Positions 33,388-42,579 of a stretch of 64,000 bases of DNA are shown here, one piece after another. The DNA lies in NCBI RefSeq assembly GCF_001571085.1, contig NZ_BCTC01000012.1, forward strand, positions 31,524-95,523. Direction: 5' to 3'. The notes under the pieces were generated by a model. The model had not been told where the DNA came from. It ran no database searches and was given only the letters and a program-made list of their open reading frames with translations. Both the position numbers and the translations under genes were made by a program. The stretch comes from Azohydromonas lata NBRC 102462. GTDB taxonomy: Bacteria > Pseudomonadota > Gammaproteobacteria > Burkholderiales > Burkholderiaceae_C. Positions within the stretch are counted from its first letter, which is position 1. The number at the start of each line of letters is the position of its first letter.

Positions 33388-34302
33388 ATGAAACTCTCTC
33401 TCGAACCGCGGCACTGGGTGCTGCTCGTCTTCGTGGCCTCGGCGCTGTACGCGCACTTGCGCGGCCGCGTGCGCTTCGGCATGGTCCGCGCGCTGCTGGA
33501 CTTCCAGGTGCTGCTCGCCCCCGTGAACGCGCTGATGTACCTGTTCTCGCGCACGCCGCGCAGCGCCTTCATAGACCCGCGCGAGTTTCCCGAGATGCAG
33601 GTGCTCACGGACCACTGGCAGCTCATTCGCGAGGAGGCCCTGCGGCTGAACGAGCAGGGCGCCATACGCGCGGCCGACGGCCACATCGACATGGGCTTCA
33701 ACAGCTTCTTCCGCACGGGCTGGAAGCGCTTCTACCTGAGCTGGTACGGGCAGGAGATGCCCTCGGCCGAAGCCGCCTGCCCGCGCACGGTGGCGCTGCT
33801 CAAGGGCATTCCGTCGGTGAAGGCGGCCATGTTCGCCTCGCTGCCGCCGGGCGCGACGCTGGTGCGCCACCGCGACCCCTACGCCGGCTCGCTGCGCTAC
33901 CACCTGGGCCTGGCCACGCCCAACGACCCGGGCTGCTACATCGAGGTGGACGGCCAGCGCCACCACTGGCGCGACGGCCAGGCGGTGATGTTCGACGAGA
34001 CCTACATCCACCACGCCGCCAACGGCACGCAGCAGCAGCGCGTGATCCTGTTCTGCGACGTGGAGCGGCCGCTGTGGTTCGCGCCCGCGCGCTGGTTCAA
34101 CCGCTTCTTCGCGCGCCACGTCATGTCGGCCGCCGCCACGCAAAACGTGCCCGGCGAGCACGTGGGCGCCTTCAACCGCTTCTTCAAGGGCTTTTATGCC
34201 CTGCGCCAGAAGGCCAAGGACCTCAAGAAGCGCAGCCGCACGACCTACTACGTGGGCAAGTGGGCGCTGATCATCGCCGCGCTGTGGGCGCTGTTCTGGT
34301 GA
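33388..34302 (+). CDS. aspartyl/asparaginyl beta-hydroxylase domain protein, LpxO-like lipid A hydroxylase
   Basis: 304 residues. One N-terminal membrane helix (about 8-24) and a final hydrophobic helix surround a 2-oxoglutarate/Fe(II) oxygenase domain with the metal ligands in LVRHRDPYAGSLRYHLGL and in DETYIHHAANGTQQQRVILF. This arrangement matches LpxO, which 2-hydroxylates acyl chains of lipid A at the inner membrane. LpxO versus a related aspartyl/asparaginyl hydroxylase cannot be separated with certainty. It is followed by its own terminator. Confidence 0.86.
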   Translation: MKLSLEPRHWVLLVFVASALYAHLRGRVRFGMVRALLDFQVLLAPVNALMYLFSRTPRSAFIDPREFPEMQVLTDHWQLIREEALRLNEQGAIRAADGHIDMGFNSFFRTGWKRFYLSWYGQEMPSAEAACPRTVALLKGIPSVKAAMFASLPPGATLVRHRDPYAGSLRYHLGLATPNDPGCYIEVDGQRHHWRDGQAVMFDETYIHHAANGTQQQRVILFCDVERPLWFAPARWFNRFFARHVMSAAATQNVPGEHVGAFNRFFKGFYALRQKAKDLKKRSRTTYYVGKWALIIAALWALFW

Positions 34303-34331
34303 GCGGCAGGCGTATCCGCCGCCAATGACGA

Positions 34332-34360
34332 GGGCCGCGACTTGCGGCCCTTTTCTTTTC
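34332..34360 (+). terminator. terminator after the LpxO-like gene
   Basis: A 7-bp stem GGGCCGC / GCGGCCC (34332-34338 with 34344-34350) and a 5-base loop followed by TTTTCTTTT, 30 bases after the stop. Confidence 0.9.
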
Positions 34361-34381
34361 CGGGAAGCCGCGCGCGGCGGC

Positions 34382-35287
34382 TCATTCCTCGTCGTTGGCT
34401 GCGGGCTGCGCGCCGCGCTCGCTGAAGTTGGCGTAGCCGGCGCGGCCCACGGCGGGCGCGGCGGCGGCCAGCGCCACGGATCGGCGCAGCAGCTCGGCGG
34501 CGTCGCGGCCGTCCCCGGGGCTCAGGCTCACGCCCAGCGCCACGCCCACGGCCACGGCCTCGCCCTGCAGGCTGAAGGGGCGCTGCAGCGTCTCCAGCAA
34601 CTTGTCGGCGACCTTGCGCGCGTCGCCGGGGGCGTCTATCCAGGCCAGCAGCACGGCAAAAGTGTCCGGGGCGATGGCCGCCACCACGTCGCTGGCGCGC
34701 AAGCCCGCGCGCAGCCGCACCGCCACCTTGCGCCGCAGCACAGGGGCCGATTCGCCGCCCAGCCGCGCCTGCACGGTGGCAAAGCCTTCCACACGCACGG
34801 CCAGCAGCGCCATGGGTGCGGGCTCGCGCTCGCGCAGCGCCAGCAGGTGGCTGACGTGCTCGATGAGCTGCTCGCGGTTGGGCAGCCCGGTGGCGACGTC
34901 GGTGGCAAAGGTGCCGCGGGCGGCGCGTTCGATGCGCTTGCGCTCCACGGCCAGGCGCAGCGCGCGGGCCACGTCGCCGGCACCCGCGTGCAGCGGCAGC
35001 AGGTCCTGCGCGCCGCGACCCACCAGCGCCAAGCCATCGGCCGGCTGCGGCAGCGAGGCGACCAGCGCGCATTCGCCCACGGCAGCCGACAGCGCGCTCC
35101 AGTGCTGCAGCTCATGCAGCGCGGCGGTGTCGGCCACGCGAACCCACAGCGCATCGGCCGGCTGCTGCTGCAGTGCGGCCAGGGCGGCGTCCAGGTCGTC
35201 ACACGGCTGGAATTCGAAGCCGCCCCAGGGCTCGGCGGGCAGTTGGGGGGACGGGACGGCCACGGTGATCACGCGCAGCAACTTCAT
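34382..35287 (-). CDS. degenerate GGDEF-domain protein
   Basis: 301 residues. An N-terminal receiver-like or unknown domain (about 1-115, beginning MKLLRVITVAVPSPQLPAEP) leads into a GGDEF-type domain: ATDVATGLPNREQLIEHVSHLL is the usual entry, but the active-site GG(D/E)EF loop reads IAPDTFAVLLAW. The key glycines and acidic residues are lost, so diguanylate cyclase activity is not expected; it may be a c-di-GMP or GTP binding or structural domain. The phosphoacceptor Asp of a true receiver is not obvious. The start at 35287 fits the N-terminal strand; the open frame upstream runs into the tRNA and is not coding. Confidence 0.8.
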   Translation of the reverse strand: MKLLRVITVAVPSPQLPAEPWGGFEFQPCDDLDAALAALQQQPADALWVRVADTAALHELQHWSALSAAVGECALVASLPQPADGLALVGRGAQDLLPLHAGAGDVARALRLAVERKRIERAARGTFATDVATGLPNREQLIEHVSHLLALREREPAPMALLAVRVEGFATVQARLGGESAPVLRRKVAVRLRAGLRASDVVAAIAPDTFAVLLAWIDAPGDARKVADKLLETLQRPFSLQGEAVAVGVALGVSLSPGDGRDAAELLRRSVALAAAAPAVGRAGYANFSERGAQPAANDEE

Positions 35288-35375
35288 GGCGGGCTCCGGA
35301 GGGCACGGGGGACGGGCAAGGCAAAGTCCCGCATGGTACGTCCGTGGCGAAAGGGGCCCGGCCCCCACAAGCGCC

Positions 35376-35398
35376 AAGGGCCGCACGAGGCGGCCCTT
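35376..35398 (-). other. hairpin just downstream of tRNA-Gly
   Basis: A 9-bp stem AAGGGCCGC / GCGGCCCTT (35376-35384 with 35390-35398), 12 bases beyond the tRNA 3' end. It could end tRNA transcription, but the T-run is poor. Confidence 0.4.
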
Positions 35399-35410
35399 GG
35401 GGGATGTGTG

Positions 35411-35485
35411 TGGAGCGGGCGAAGGGAGTCGAACCCTCGTCATTGGCTTGGGAAGCCAAGGTAATGGCCGTTATACGACGCCCGC
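35411..35485 (-). tRNA. tRNA-Gly, anticodon CCC
   Basis: On the minus strand: acceptor stem GCGGGCG paired with CGCCCGC, discriminator U, and genomically encoded CCA (35411-35413). The anticodon stem TTGGC / GCCAA encloses the loop TTCCCAA, giving anticodon CCC for GGG codons. The T-arm reads GAGGGTTCGACTCCCTTC. A perfect TATAAT lies just upstream. Confidence 0.96.
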
Positions 35486-35498
35486 TCTGAGAGGCCGG

Positions 35499-35504
35499 AT
35501 TATA
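35499..35504 (-). promoter_or_regulatory. -10 element of tRNA-Gly
   Basis: TATAAT on the minus strand, about 14 bases before the mature 5' end of the tRNA, so transcription would start a few bases upstream of it. The -35 region is weak. Confidence 0.6.
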
Positions 35505-35667
35505 GGGGCTGCGAACGCCACTTCCTCACGGCTGTGGCCAGCGCGCCGCACGGCCGCCGCGGCGCCGGGGCCTTCGCGCCACGGCACAATGCGGCCCCTT
35601 TTGCGCCGCGCGCCGACCAACGGCCGCGCGCCGGCGCCAGGACCGATCCGCTTTTCCGCCCCCCGCC

Positions 35668-36399
35668 ATGAACGCCGCCGACGACGTCTCCGCTCCCGCT
35701 CCCGCCGAGGAGCCCTCCTCCACCCAGCCGCCGCACGCCCGCGCCATCCGCAGCTACGTGCTGCGCGCCGGCCGCATGGGCACGGGCCAGCAGCGTGCGC
35801 TGGCCGAGCTGGGACCGCGCTTCGTCCTGCCCTACCAGCCGCAGCCGCTGGACTACCCGGCCGTCTTCGGCCGCCAGGCGCCCGTGGTGCTGGAAATCGG
35901 CTTCGGCATGGGCGACGCCACCGCGCAGATCGCCACCACGCTGGCGGACCACGATTTCATCGGCGTCGAGGTCCACACGCCCGGCGTCGGGGCGCTGCTC
36001 AAGCACATCGGCGAGAAGGGCCTCACCAATCTGCGCATCGTCCAGCACGACGCGGTGCAGGTGCTGCAGCACATGGTCGCGCCCGGCTCGCTGGCGGGCG
36101 TGCACATCTTCTTCCCCGACCCCTGGCACAAGAAGAAGCACAACAAGCGCCGCCTGATCCAGTCGCCCTTCGTGGCCGAGCTGGTCACGCGGCTGGCCCC
36201 CGGCGGCTACCTGCACTGCGCCACCGACTGGCAGCCCTACGCCGAGCAGATGCTGGAAGTGCTCTCGGCCGAGCCGGCCCTGGCCAACACGGCCGAGGGC
36301 TACGCGCCCCGCCCCGAGTACCGGCCGCTGACCAAATTCGAGGCCCGCGGCCTGCGCCTGGGCCACGGGGTCTGGGACCTGGTGTTCAAGAAGCGCTGA
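35668..36399 (+). CDS. trmB: tRNA (guanine-N7-)-methyltransferase
   Basis: 243 residues. Makes 7-methylguanosine at position 46 of the tRNA variable loop using SAM. The N-terminal extension (about 1-35) is Pro/Ala-rich and not conserved; the core has [18 protein letters not shown], motif [31 protein letters not shown], and the catalytic-region signature [16 protein letters not shown]. It is convergent with the GST gene, with only 7 bases between the stops, and sits next to tRNA-Gly. Confidence 0.95.
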   Translation: MNAADDVSAPAPAEEPSSTQPPHARAIRSYVLRAGRMGTGQQRALAELGPRFVLPYQPQPLDYPAVFGRQAPVVLEIGFGMGDATAQIATTLADHDFIGVEVHTPGVGALLKHIGEKGLTNLRIVQHDAVQVLQHMVAPGSLAGVHIFFPDPWHKKKHNKRRLIQSPFVAELVTRLAPGGYLHCATDWQPYAEQMLEVLSAEPALANTAEGYAPRPEYRPLTKFEARGLRLGHGVWDLVFKKR

Positions 36400-36406
36400 G
36401 GCGCTT

Positions 36407-37084
36407 TCAGCGGGATGGCCGGTAAGGCTCGTCCTCGCCGATCCAGTCCTGCTCGGCCAGCGCGCCGGCCACCCAGGCCGCCACGCCCGGCGCGGACCAC
36501 ACGCGCGCCATGTAGTCGGCCACCTGCGGCGGCACGGGCAGCGCGTAGGTGCGCAGCCGCGCCACCACGGGCGCATAAAACGCGTCGGCCGCCGAGAACT
36601 CGCCGAAGAGGAAGGGCCCGCCGCTGCCCTGCAGCGCCTCGGTCCACATGGCCGTGATGCGCGCCAGGTCGCGCGGCACGCCGTCGTCCCCGGCCATCAG
36701 CTGCGCGCCCACCGCGGGCAGGCTGGCCTCGATGTTCATGGGGCACTTGCTGCGCAGCGACATGAAGCCGGAATGCATCTCCGCGCACAGCGAGCGCGCA
36801 CGCGCGCGCGCTTTCGCGTCGCGCGGCCACACGGCCACGCCGGTGAGCTTCTCGGCCAGGTATTCGGTGATGGCCAGCGTGTCCCAGATGGCCAGATCGC
36901 CGTCCAGCAGCACCGGCACCTTGCCCACCGGCGAGACCTCGGCCAGCCGCGCGCGGAAGGCCGAGCCCGGGGTGAAGTCCAGCCGCAGCTTCTCCTCCTC
37001 GAACGGGATGCCCAACTGCTTCATCAGCACCCAGGGCCGCATGGACCAGGAGGAGTAGTTCTTGTTGCCGATCACCAGGCGCAT
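36407..37084 (-). CDS. glutathione S-transferase family protein
   Basis: 225 residues. The N-terminal thioredoxin-like domain starts MRLVIGNKNYSSWSMRPWVLMKQLG, with the Ser/Trp pattern of the zeta/maleylacetoacetate-isomerase-like group; VPVLLDGDLAIWDTLAITEYLAEKL is the glutathione-binding cis-Pro and Asp/Ser-type region. The helical C-terminal domain follows from about residue 90. Substrate unknown. uppP lies upstream in the same direction, 31 bases away. Confidence 0.88.
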   Translation of the reverse strand: MRLVIGNKNYSSWSMRPWVLMKQLGIPFEEEKLRLDFTPGSAFRARLAEVSPVGKVPVLLDGDLAIWDTLAITEYLAEKLTGVAVWPRDAKARARARSLCAEMHSGFMSLRSKCPMNIEASLPAVGAQLMAGDDGVPRDLARITAMWTEALQGSGGPFLFGEFSAADAFYAPVVARLRTYALPVPPQVADYMARVWSAPGVAAWVAGALAEQDWIGEDEPYRPSR

Positions 37085-37115
37085 GGCGCTCTCCTTGCGT
37101 TGTGGGAATCCGTGG

Positions 37116-37973
37116 TCAATCCACCCAGTCGACCCAGCCCGTGTAGGCCGTCAGCAGCACGATGCCGCCGAAGACCAGGCGATACCAGGCGAAGGGCACG
37201 AAGTCGTGGCTGGAGACGTAACGGATGAGCCAGCGTATGCACAGCAGCGCGCTGGCGAAGGCCACCACCGTGCCCACGGCAAACAGCGGCAGATCGGCCA
37301 CGTGCAGCGCCTCGCGCTGCTTCCACACCGAGTAGGCGCCCGCGCCCATCAGCGTCGGGATGCCCAGGTAGAAGCTGAACTCCGTGGCCGCCTTGCGCGA
37401 GAAGCCCAGCAGCATCGCGCCCATGATGGTGGCGCCGGAGCGGCTGGTGCCCGGGATCAGCGCCAGGCACTGCAGCAGGCCCACCCGCAGCGCATCCAGC
37501 CCGCTCATCTGGTCCACCGTCTCCACGCGCGCCACGCGCGGCTTCTCGGGGTCGTCCGAGCCGTAGCGGGCGCGGTGGATGCGCTCTATCCACAGGATCA
37601 GCAGGCCGCCCACGATGAAGGCCATGGCCACCGGCACGGGCTTGAACAGGTGCGCCTTGATGGTCTTGCCCAGCGCCAGGCCCAGCACCACCGCGGGGAT
37701 GAAGGCCACCAGAACGTTCAGCGCAAAGCGCCGCGCCACCGGGTCGTGGCCCAGGCCGCGCACCGTGCCCAGCAGCCGCTGCCGGTACTCCCAGATCACG
37801 GCGAACATCGCGCCGGTCTGTATGGCGATGTCGAAGACCTTGGCCGTCTCGCCTTCGAAACCCAGCAGCGAGCCCGCCAGGATCAGGTGTCCCGTGGACG
37901 AAATGGGCAGGAATTCGGTCAAGCCCTCCACCACGCCCATCACGGCGGCTTTCAACAGCAGCATCCAGTCCAA
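37116..37973 (-). CDS. uppP: undecaprenyl-diphosphatase
   Basis: 285-residue BacA-type integral membrane enzyme that recycles undecaprenyl diphosphate to the monophosphate used in peptidoglycan and surface glycan synthesis. Both signatures are present: [20 protein letters not shown] (acidic residues and Ser) and [20 protein letters not shown]. About eight membrane helices. It is co-directional with the GST gene and 80 bases from the DUF1439 lipoprotein gene. Confidence 0.95.
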   Translation of the reverse strand: MDWMLLLKAAVMGVVEGLTEFLPISSTGHLILAGSLLGFEGETAKVFDIAIQTGAMFAVIWEYRQRLLGTVRGLGHDPVARRFALNVLVAFIPAVVLGLALGKTIKAHLFKPVPVAMAFIVGGLLILWIERIHRARYGSDDPEKPRVARVETVDQMSGLDALRVGLLQCLALIPGTSRSGATIMGAMLLGFSRKAATEFSFYLGIPTLMGAGAYSVWKQREALHVADLPLFAVGTVVAFASALLCIRWLIRYVSSHDFVPFAWYRLVFGGIVLLTAYTGWVDWVD

Positions 37974-38053
37974 GAGACAGCTCCGCTCAGCGCAAAAGCT
38001 GGGGATGTTACCTACCCCCCGTGGCGCTCACGCAACGGTCGCGCCGGCAACGG

Positions 38054-38644
38054 TCAGCGCGCCGCGCCGCGCGCGAAATGCACCACCAGCCCCTGCGGCT
38101 GCACCTCTATGGTCCCGACGTCCAGCCCCGCGCGGCGCAGCCGCTGCTGCTGCTCCGCGGGCATCTGCCACAGGGTGAAGCCTTCCAGCAGCTGCTCGGC
38201 CAGCAGCCGCCCCGCGCGCGAGGCCTGCGATTGCAGCGCGCCCGGCAGCCCCTGCAGCTCCAGCCGCTGCACGGCCACCTGCGCCAGGCGCAGCGAGGCG
38301 TCCGCGGGCTCCCAGCGCAGCCCGGTATCGAAGGCGATGCGCCCGCTGCCGCCGGCGTCGAACAGGCGCTCGCGCAAGCCCAGGGCGAAGTCGCAGGCCA
38401 GGCGGTTGCTTTCCGGCATCAGCCGCACGCGCGGGTCGCTCAGGGTGAGATCCAGCACTTCCAGCACGCGCTGCGTGCGCGGGAAACGCCGCGCCAGGCG
38501 CTCGTCGAGCTCCTGCTGCGTGAGCGTGAGCTCCGTGGGCAGCCCAAGCGCGCCACAACCGGCCAGCAGCGAAGCGCCCAGCGCCGGGAGGGTGAGCAGC
38601 AGCCGTCGGCGGCGGCAGGGACCAAGGGGGCGAAAAGGCTTCAT
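38054..38644 (-). CDS. DUF1439 lipoprotein (YceB-like)
   Basis: 196 residues. A long basic N-terminus and signal peptide end in the lipobox LLAGC near residue 30. The DUF1439 body has LTLTQQELDERLARRFPRTQ, LDLTLSDPRVRLMPESNRLA, a GSGRIAFDTGLRWEPADASL strand region and a C-terminal helix. The fold binds lipid in related proteins, and the family is outer-membrane anchored in E. coli; its role is unknown. It is upstream of uppP on the same strand and divergent from the pcm-like gene. Confidence 0.82.
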   Translation of the reverse strand: MKPFRPLGPCRRRRLLLTLPALGASLLAGCGALGLPTELTLTQQELDERLARRFPRTQRVLEVLDLTLSDPRVRLMPESNRLACDFALGLRERLFDAGGSGRIAFDTGLRWEPADASLRLAQVAVQRLELQGLPGALQSQASRAGRLLAEQLLEGFTLWQMPAEQQQRLRRAGLDVGTIEVQPQGLVVHFARGAAR

Positions 38645-38761
38645 GCGGAAATTCTAGGCAGCGCCCGCCCGCCCTTGCGCTGGCCGCCGCAAGCCCCATG
38701 ACATGGGGCCCGCCTAGAATCCCGGCCGTCGATTCACGCTGCAAACACCCACACAACCACC

Positions 38762-39427
38762 ATGAACGTCGAACAAGCCCGCTTCAACATGATCGAGCAG
38801 CAGATCCGCCCCTGGGATGTGCTGGATTCGGATGTGCTCACGCTGCTGGCGGTGATGAAGCGCGAGGATTTCGTGCCCGCCTCGCAGCGGGCCCTGACTT
38901 TCGTGGACATGATGGTGCCGCTGCGCCAGGGCGGCGCCGCCGGCCAGTGCATGCTCGAGCCCAAGCTCGAGGCGCGGCTGCTGCAGGACCTCAGGCTCCA
39001 GCGCCACGAGAAGGTGCTGGAAGTGGGCACCGGCTCCGGCTACATGGCTGCGCTGCTGGCGCACCGCGCGCAGCAGGTCTTCAGCCTGGAACTGGAGCCT
39101 GAGCTGGTGGAGATGGCCAAGGCCAACCTCAAGCGCGCCGGCATCATGAACGTCACCGTGCGCCAGGGCAACGGCGCGCTGGGCCTGGCCGGCGAGTCGC
39201 CCTTCGACGCCATCATCCTCTCCGGCTCGGTGGCCGCGGTGCCGCAGGAGCTGCTGGAGCAGCTCAAGGTCGGCGGCCGCCTGGTGGCCATCGTCGGCAA
39301 CGAGCCCATGATGCGCGCCACGCTCTACACCCGCACCGGCGAGCGCGAGTTCGGCGAGGTGGTGCTGTTCGACACCGTCGCACCGCGCCTGCTCAAGTTC
39401 CCCGAACCCACCCGCTTCTCGTTCTGA
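38762..39427 (+). CDS. protein-L-isoaspartate O-methyltransferase family protein
   Basis: 221 residues of the PCMT fold: VLEVGTGSGYMAALLAHRA (motif I), FSLELEPELVEMAKANL and FDAIILSGSVAAVPQELLEQL. It begins MNVEQARFNMIEQQIRPWDV, typical of the Burkholderiales paralogue found before tolC. The canonical N-terminal substrate pocket of true Pcm is changed (the usual Ser/Thr, Ala and His positions are not obvious), so repair of isoaspartate is not assured. It starts the pcm-like, rhodanese, tolC run. Confidence 0.85.
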   Translation: MNVEQARFNMIEQQIRPWDVLDSDVLTLLAVMKREDFVPASQRALTFVDMMVPLRQGGAAGQCMLEPKLEARLLQDLRLQRHEKVLEVGTGSGYMAALLAHRAQQVFSLELEPELVEMAKANLKRAGIMNVTVRQGNGALGLAGESPFDAIILSGSVAAVPQELLEQLKVGGRLVAIVGNEPMMRATLYTRTGEREFGEVVLFDTVAPRLLKFPEPTRFSF

Positions 39428-39446
39428 GCCGGGAAAGCCCGCTGCC

Positions 39447-39782
39447 ATGCACCGCCTGCGCGTTGCCGAGCTGCAGGACTTCCTGCAGGCCCATGCCCAG
39501 CAGCAGCCCGTGCTGCTGGACGTGCGCGAGCCCTGGGAGCTGGAGCGCGCGGCGCTGCGGCTGCCGGGCACGCGCGCGCTGGACATCCCCATGGGCGAGC
39601 TGACCTCGCGGCTCAATGAGCTGCCGGACGACGCGCCCATCGTCTGCCTGTGCCACCACGGCGTGCGCAGCGCGCACGTGGCGGCCTACCTCGCCCACCA
39701 TGGCTTCGACGAGGTCTGGGACGTGATCGGCGGCATAGACGCCTGGTCGCTGGAGATGGACCGCTCGCTGCCGCGCTACTGA
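39447..39782 (+). CDS. rhodanese-like domain protein
   Basis: 111-residue single-domain sulfurtransferase-type protein. The N-terminal LLDVREPWELERAALRLPG and the active-site loop VCLCHHGVRSAHVAAYLAHHG are typical; the catalytic Cys is in CHHGVRS. GlpE-like thiosulfate sulfurtransferase or a sulfur-relay role is possible. It follows the pcm-like gene by 19 bases and precedes the TolC-family gene. Confidence 0.88.
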   Translation: MHRLRVAELQDFLQAHAQQQPVLLDVREPWELERAALRLPGTRALDIPMGELTSRLNELPDDAPIVCLCHHGVRSAHVAAYLAHHGFDEVWDVIGGIDAWSLEMDRSLPRY

Positions 39783-39887
39783 CCGCCCTGCGCGCCGCGT
39801 ACCGCCTGGCGGCGCGGCCAGAGCCCCTTCCCCGACACCGACCCGGGCCTCCGCCGCGGCGGCGCCCAACCCGATCGCATCCCGCCC

Positions 39888-41240
39888 ATGCCTTCTCCCA
39901 AGACTTACGGCCGCATGGCCGTCTGGCTGCTGGCCCTGGCCGGCACGGCTCACGCGCAAGGCCTGACCGAGCTGTACCAGGCCGCGCGCGGATTCGACGC
40001 CGCCTACCTGAGCGCGCGCGCCCTGGCCGAGTCGGCGCCCTACCGCGCCGCGCAAAGCGACGCGCTGCACCGGCCCAACGTGAGCCTCGCCGCCAGCGCC
40101 ACGCGCACCGACGGCAGCACCCGGGGCCCGGCCACGGCTTTCAGCAACGGCGTGAGCTCGCGCGACAACAACAGCAAGCAAGTGGCGATCAACGCGCGCC
40201 AGCCCCTGTTCAACCGCGCCAACGACGCCACCGTCCAACAGTCGCGACGCAGCCTGGAGGGCTCGCTGGCCGAGCTGCAGGTGGCCGAGCAGGACTTGCT
40301 GGTGCGCGTGGCGCAGGCCTATTTCGACGTGCTGTCCGCGCAGGACACGCTCACCACCACGCGCGCGAGCAAGCAGGCCATCGCCGAGCAGCTGGCCTCG
40401 GCCAAGCGCAACTTCGAAGTGGGCACGGCCACCATCACCGACACGCGCGAGGCGCAGGCGCGCTTCGACCTGGCCACCGCCCAGGAGATCGCCGCCGACA
40501 ACGACCTGCGCACCAAGCGCATCGCGCTGGACCAGCTCGTGGGCCGCAGCGGCGTGCAGCCCCTGCCGCTGCGCCAGCCGGTGCAGCTGCCCGACGTGCT
40601 GGCGCCCGCCGGCATAGACGACTGGGTGGAAGCCAGCCGCACGCTGCATCCGCAGGTGCAGCGCGCGCAGGCGGCGCTGGAGATCGCCAGGCTGGAAACC
40701 GAGAAGGCCCGCGCCAACCACCTGCCCACGCTGGACCTGGTGGGCTCCGTCTCCCGCGGCAACACCAATGGCGACGGCGTGCGCAACGCCTCGACCAACG
40801 GCACCACCCAGACAGGCAGCGTGGGCGTGCAGCTCAACCTGCCGCTGTACGCGGGCAACTCCATACAGAACCGCGTGGAGGAGACGCTGAAGCTGGAGGA
40901 GAAGGCCCGCAACGACCTGGAGGCCGCGCAGCGCACGGTGGCGCTGCAGACGCGCCAGCTCTGGAGCGCGGTGCTCTCCGGGCGCGCGCAGGTGGGCGCG
41001 CTCGAGGCGGCCGAAAGCTCCAGCCGCCTGGCGTTGGAAGCCACGCAACTGGGCTACCGCGTGGGCGTGCGCGTCAACCTGGACGTGCTCAACGCCCAAA
41101 CCCAGCTCTACAGCACGCAGCGCGACCTCTACAAGGCGCGCTACGACCTGATGGTGGGCGCCCTGCGCCTGCGCCAGGCCGCGGGGCTGCTGGAGCCGGG
41201 CGATCTGCAGCCGGTGGAAGGGATGCTGGCGGCGCCTTGA
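39888..41240 (+). CDS. TolC-family outer membrane channel
   Basis: 450 residues. Signal peptide (about 1-24, ending AHA) followed by two outer-membrane-efflux repeats with long amphipathic helices: LTELYQAARGFDAAYLSARA, YFDVLSAQDTLTTTRASKQA, and the repeat YRVGVRVNLDVLNAQTQLY. Length matches TolC. It forms the exit duct for RND pumps and type I secretion systems, so it could serve the pump at 21259-25673. The pcm-like, rhodanese and waaA neighbourhood is the usual one in the group. Confidence 0.93.
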   Translation: MPSPKTYGRMAVWLLALAGTAHAQGLTELYQAARGFDAAYLSARALAESAPYRAAQSDALHRPNVSLAASATRTDGSTRGPATAFSNGVSSRDNNSKQVAINARQPLFNRANDATVQQSRRSLEGSLAELQVAEQDLLVRVAQAYFDVLSAQDTLTTTRASKQAIAEQLASAKRNFEVGTATITDTREAQARFDLATAQEIAADNDLRTKRIALDQLVGRSGVQPLPLRQPVQLPDVLAPAGIDDWVEASRTLHPQVQRAQAALEIARLETEKARANHLPTLDLVGSVSRGNTNGDGVRNASTNGTTQTGSVGVQLNLPLYAGNSIQNRVEETLKLEEKARNDLEAAQRTVALQTRQLWSAVLSGRAQVGALEAAESSSRLALEATQLGYRVGVRVNLDVLNAQTQLYSTQRDLYKARYDLMVGALRLRQAAGLLEPGDLQPVEGMLAAP

Positions 41241-41255
41241 GGAACAGCTGGCGGG

Positions 41256-41283
41256 GCCGGGCTCCAGGCTGGCGCCCGGCTTT
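41256..41283. terminator. terminator between tolC and waaA
   Basis: A 7-bp stem GCCGGGC / GCCCGGC with an 11-base loop followed by TTT on the plus strand, 15 bases after the tolC stop; it also lies at the convergent end of waaA. Confidence 0.6.
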
Positions 41284-42566
41284 CAAATCACCGCCGGCAG
41301 CAGCCCAACGATGCGCTCGGCCATGCGCTCCGTCGCCCCGCGGTGGCGGCTGGCGAAGGTGAGCGCGCGGTCCACCCAGCCGTTGCGCTGCGGGTCCACG
41401 GCCAGCATGGCGGCATAGACCACGCCCTGGCGGATGTCGGCCGCGCGCATCGCGGCGCGCGCCTGCACGGCCAGCTCGGCGGCTTCGGCAAAGTTGAAGG
41501 TGTGCGGGCCCAGCACCAGCGGGCAGCCGCAGGCGGCGGCCTCGATCAGGTTCTGCCCACCCAAGGGCTCGAAGCTGCCGCCCAAAAGCCCGGAGTCCGA
41601 GCAGGCGTAGTACAGCGCCATCTCGCCTATGGAGTCGCCCAGCCAGACGTCGGCCAGCGCTGCCTCCTGCGGCGGCTCGCCCTCGCCCCAGCTGCTGCGG
41701 CGCACGCCACTGAAGCCGGCCTGCTCCACCAGGGCGGCCACCTCGTCGAAGCGCTGCGGGTGGCGCGGCACCAGCACCAGCAGCGGCCGCGGTTGCGGCA
41801 GCTCGCGCCAGGCGGCCAGCAGCGGCGCCTCCTCGTTCTCGCGCGTGCTGGCGGCCAGCACCACGGGGCGCTGCAGGCGCGAGCGCCACTGCTGCCCGCG
41901 CTGCAGCAGCGCAGGCGGCGGGGCGATGTCGAATTTCAGGTTGCCGCACACCTCCACGAAGGGCGCGCCCATCTCGCGGAAACGCTGCGCGTCGTCCTGC
42001 GTCTGCGCCAGCACGCGCAGGAAGCGCCCGGCCGCCGGCCGCATGAGCGTGGCGAAGCGCTCGCCCTTGCGCAGGCTCTTGGCGCTCAAGCGCGCATTGG
42101 CCAGCACCATGGGCAACTGCTCGCGCGCGGCCACGGCCAGCAGGTTGGGCCAGACCTCGGTTTCCATGAGCACGCCCACGAGCGGGCGGTGGTGGCGCAG
42201 GAAGCGGCGCACGGCACCGGGCGTGTCGTAGGGCAGCCAGGTGTGCACGTCGCCGGCGCGCAGCAGCGCGTGGCCCGCGGCCCAGCCGGTGGCGGTGCTG
42301 GTGGTCAGCAGCAGCCGCAAGTCCGGCCGCTGCGCGCGCAGCGCGGCAATCAGCGGCGCCGCGGCGCGCGTCTCGCCCAGCGAGACGGCATGCACCCACA
42401 CCAGGCGCCGCGGTGGCGGCGCGGGGTATTCATAGCGGCCCAGCCGCTCGCCCAAGCGCTCGCGGTAGGCCGGCTCGCGGCCCCCTCGCCGCCACAGTTT
42501 CAACAGGTAGGCGGGCGTGAGCGACCACAGCAGCGCCCCGTACAGCGAGCGCGCAAGCGCCTCCAC
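41283..42566 (-). CDS. waaA: 3-deoxy-D-manno-octulosonic acid transferase
   Basis: 427-residue GT30 glycosyltransferase that adds Kdo from CMP-Kdo to lipid A precursor at the inner membrane. An N-terminal anchor helix region (LWSLTPAYLLKLWRRG) is followed by a Rossmann half with LVWVHAVSLGETRAAAPLIAAL and ETEVWPNLL, and a second half with LVLVPRHPQRFDEV, GLLGGSFEPLGGQNLIEAAACG and GPHTFNFAEAA. Length is normal. The phosphomannomutase gene lies upstream with a 13-base gap, so the two may be co-transcribed. Confidence 0.95.
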   Translation of the reverse strand: MEALARSLYGALLWSLTPAYLLKLWRRGGREPAYRERLGERLGRYEYPAPPPRRLVWVHAVSLGETRAAAPLIAALRAQRPDLRLLLTTSTATGWAAGHALLRAGDVHTWLPYDTPGAVRRFLRHHRPLVGVLMETEVWPNLLAVAAREQLPMVLANARLSAKSLRKGERFATLMRPAAGRFLRVLAQTQDDAQRFREMGAPFVEVCGNLKFDIAPPPALLQRGQQWRSRLQRPVVLAASTRENEEAPLLAAWRELPQPRPLLVLVPRHPQRFDEVAALVEQAGFSGVRRSSWGEGEPPQEAALADVWLGDSIGEMALYYACSDSGLLGGSFEPLGGQNLIEAAACGCPLVLGPHTFNFAEAAELAVQARAAMRAADIRQGVVYAAMLAVDPQRNGWVDRALTFASRHRGATERMAERIVGLLPAVI

Positions 42567-42579
42567 GCCCCGCCGCCTT

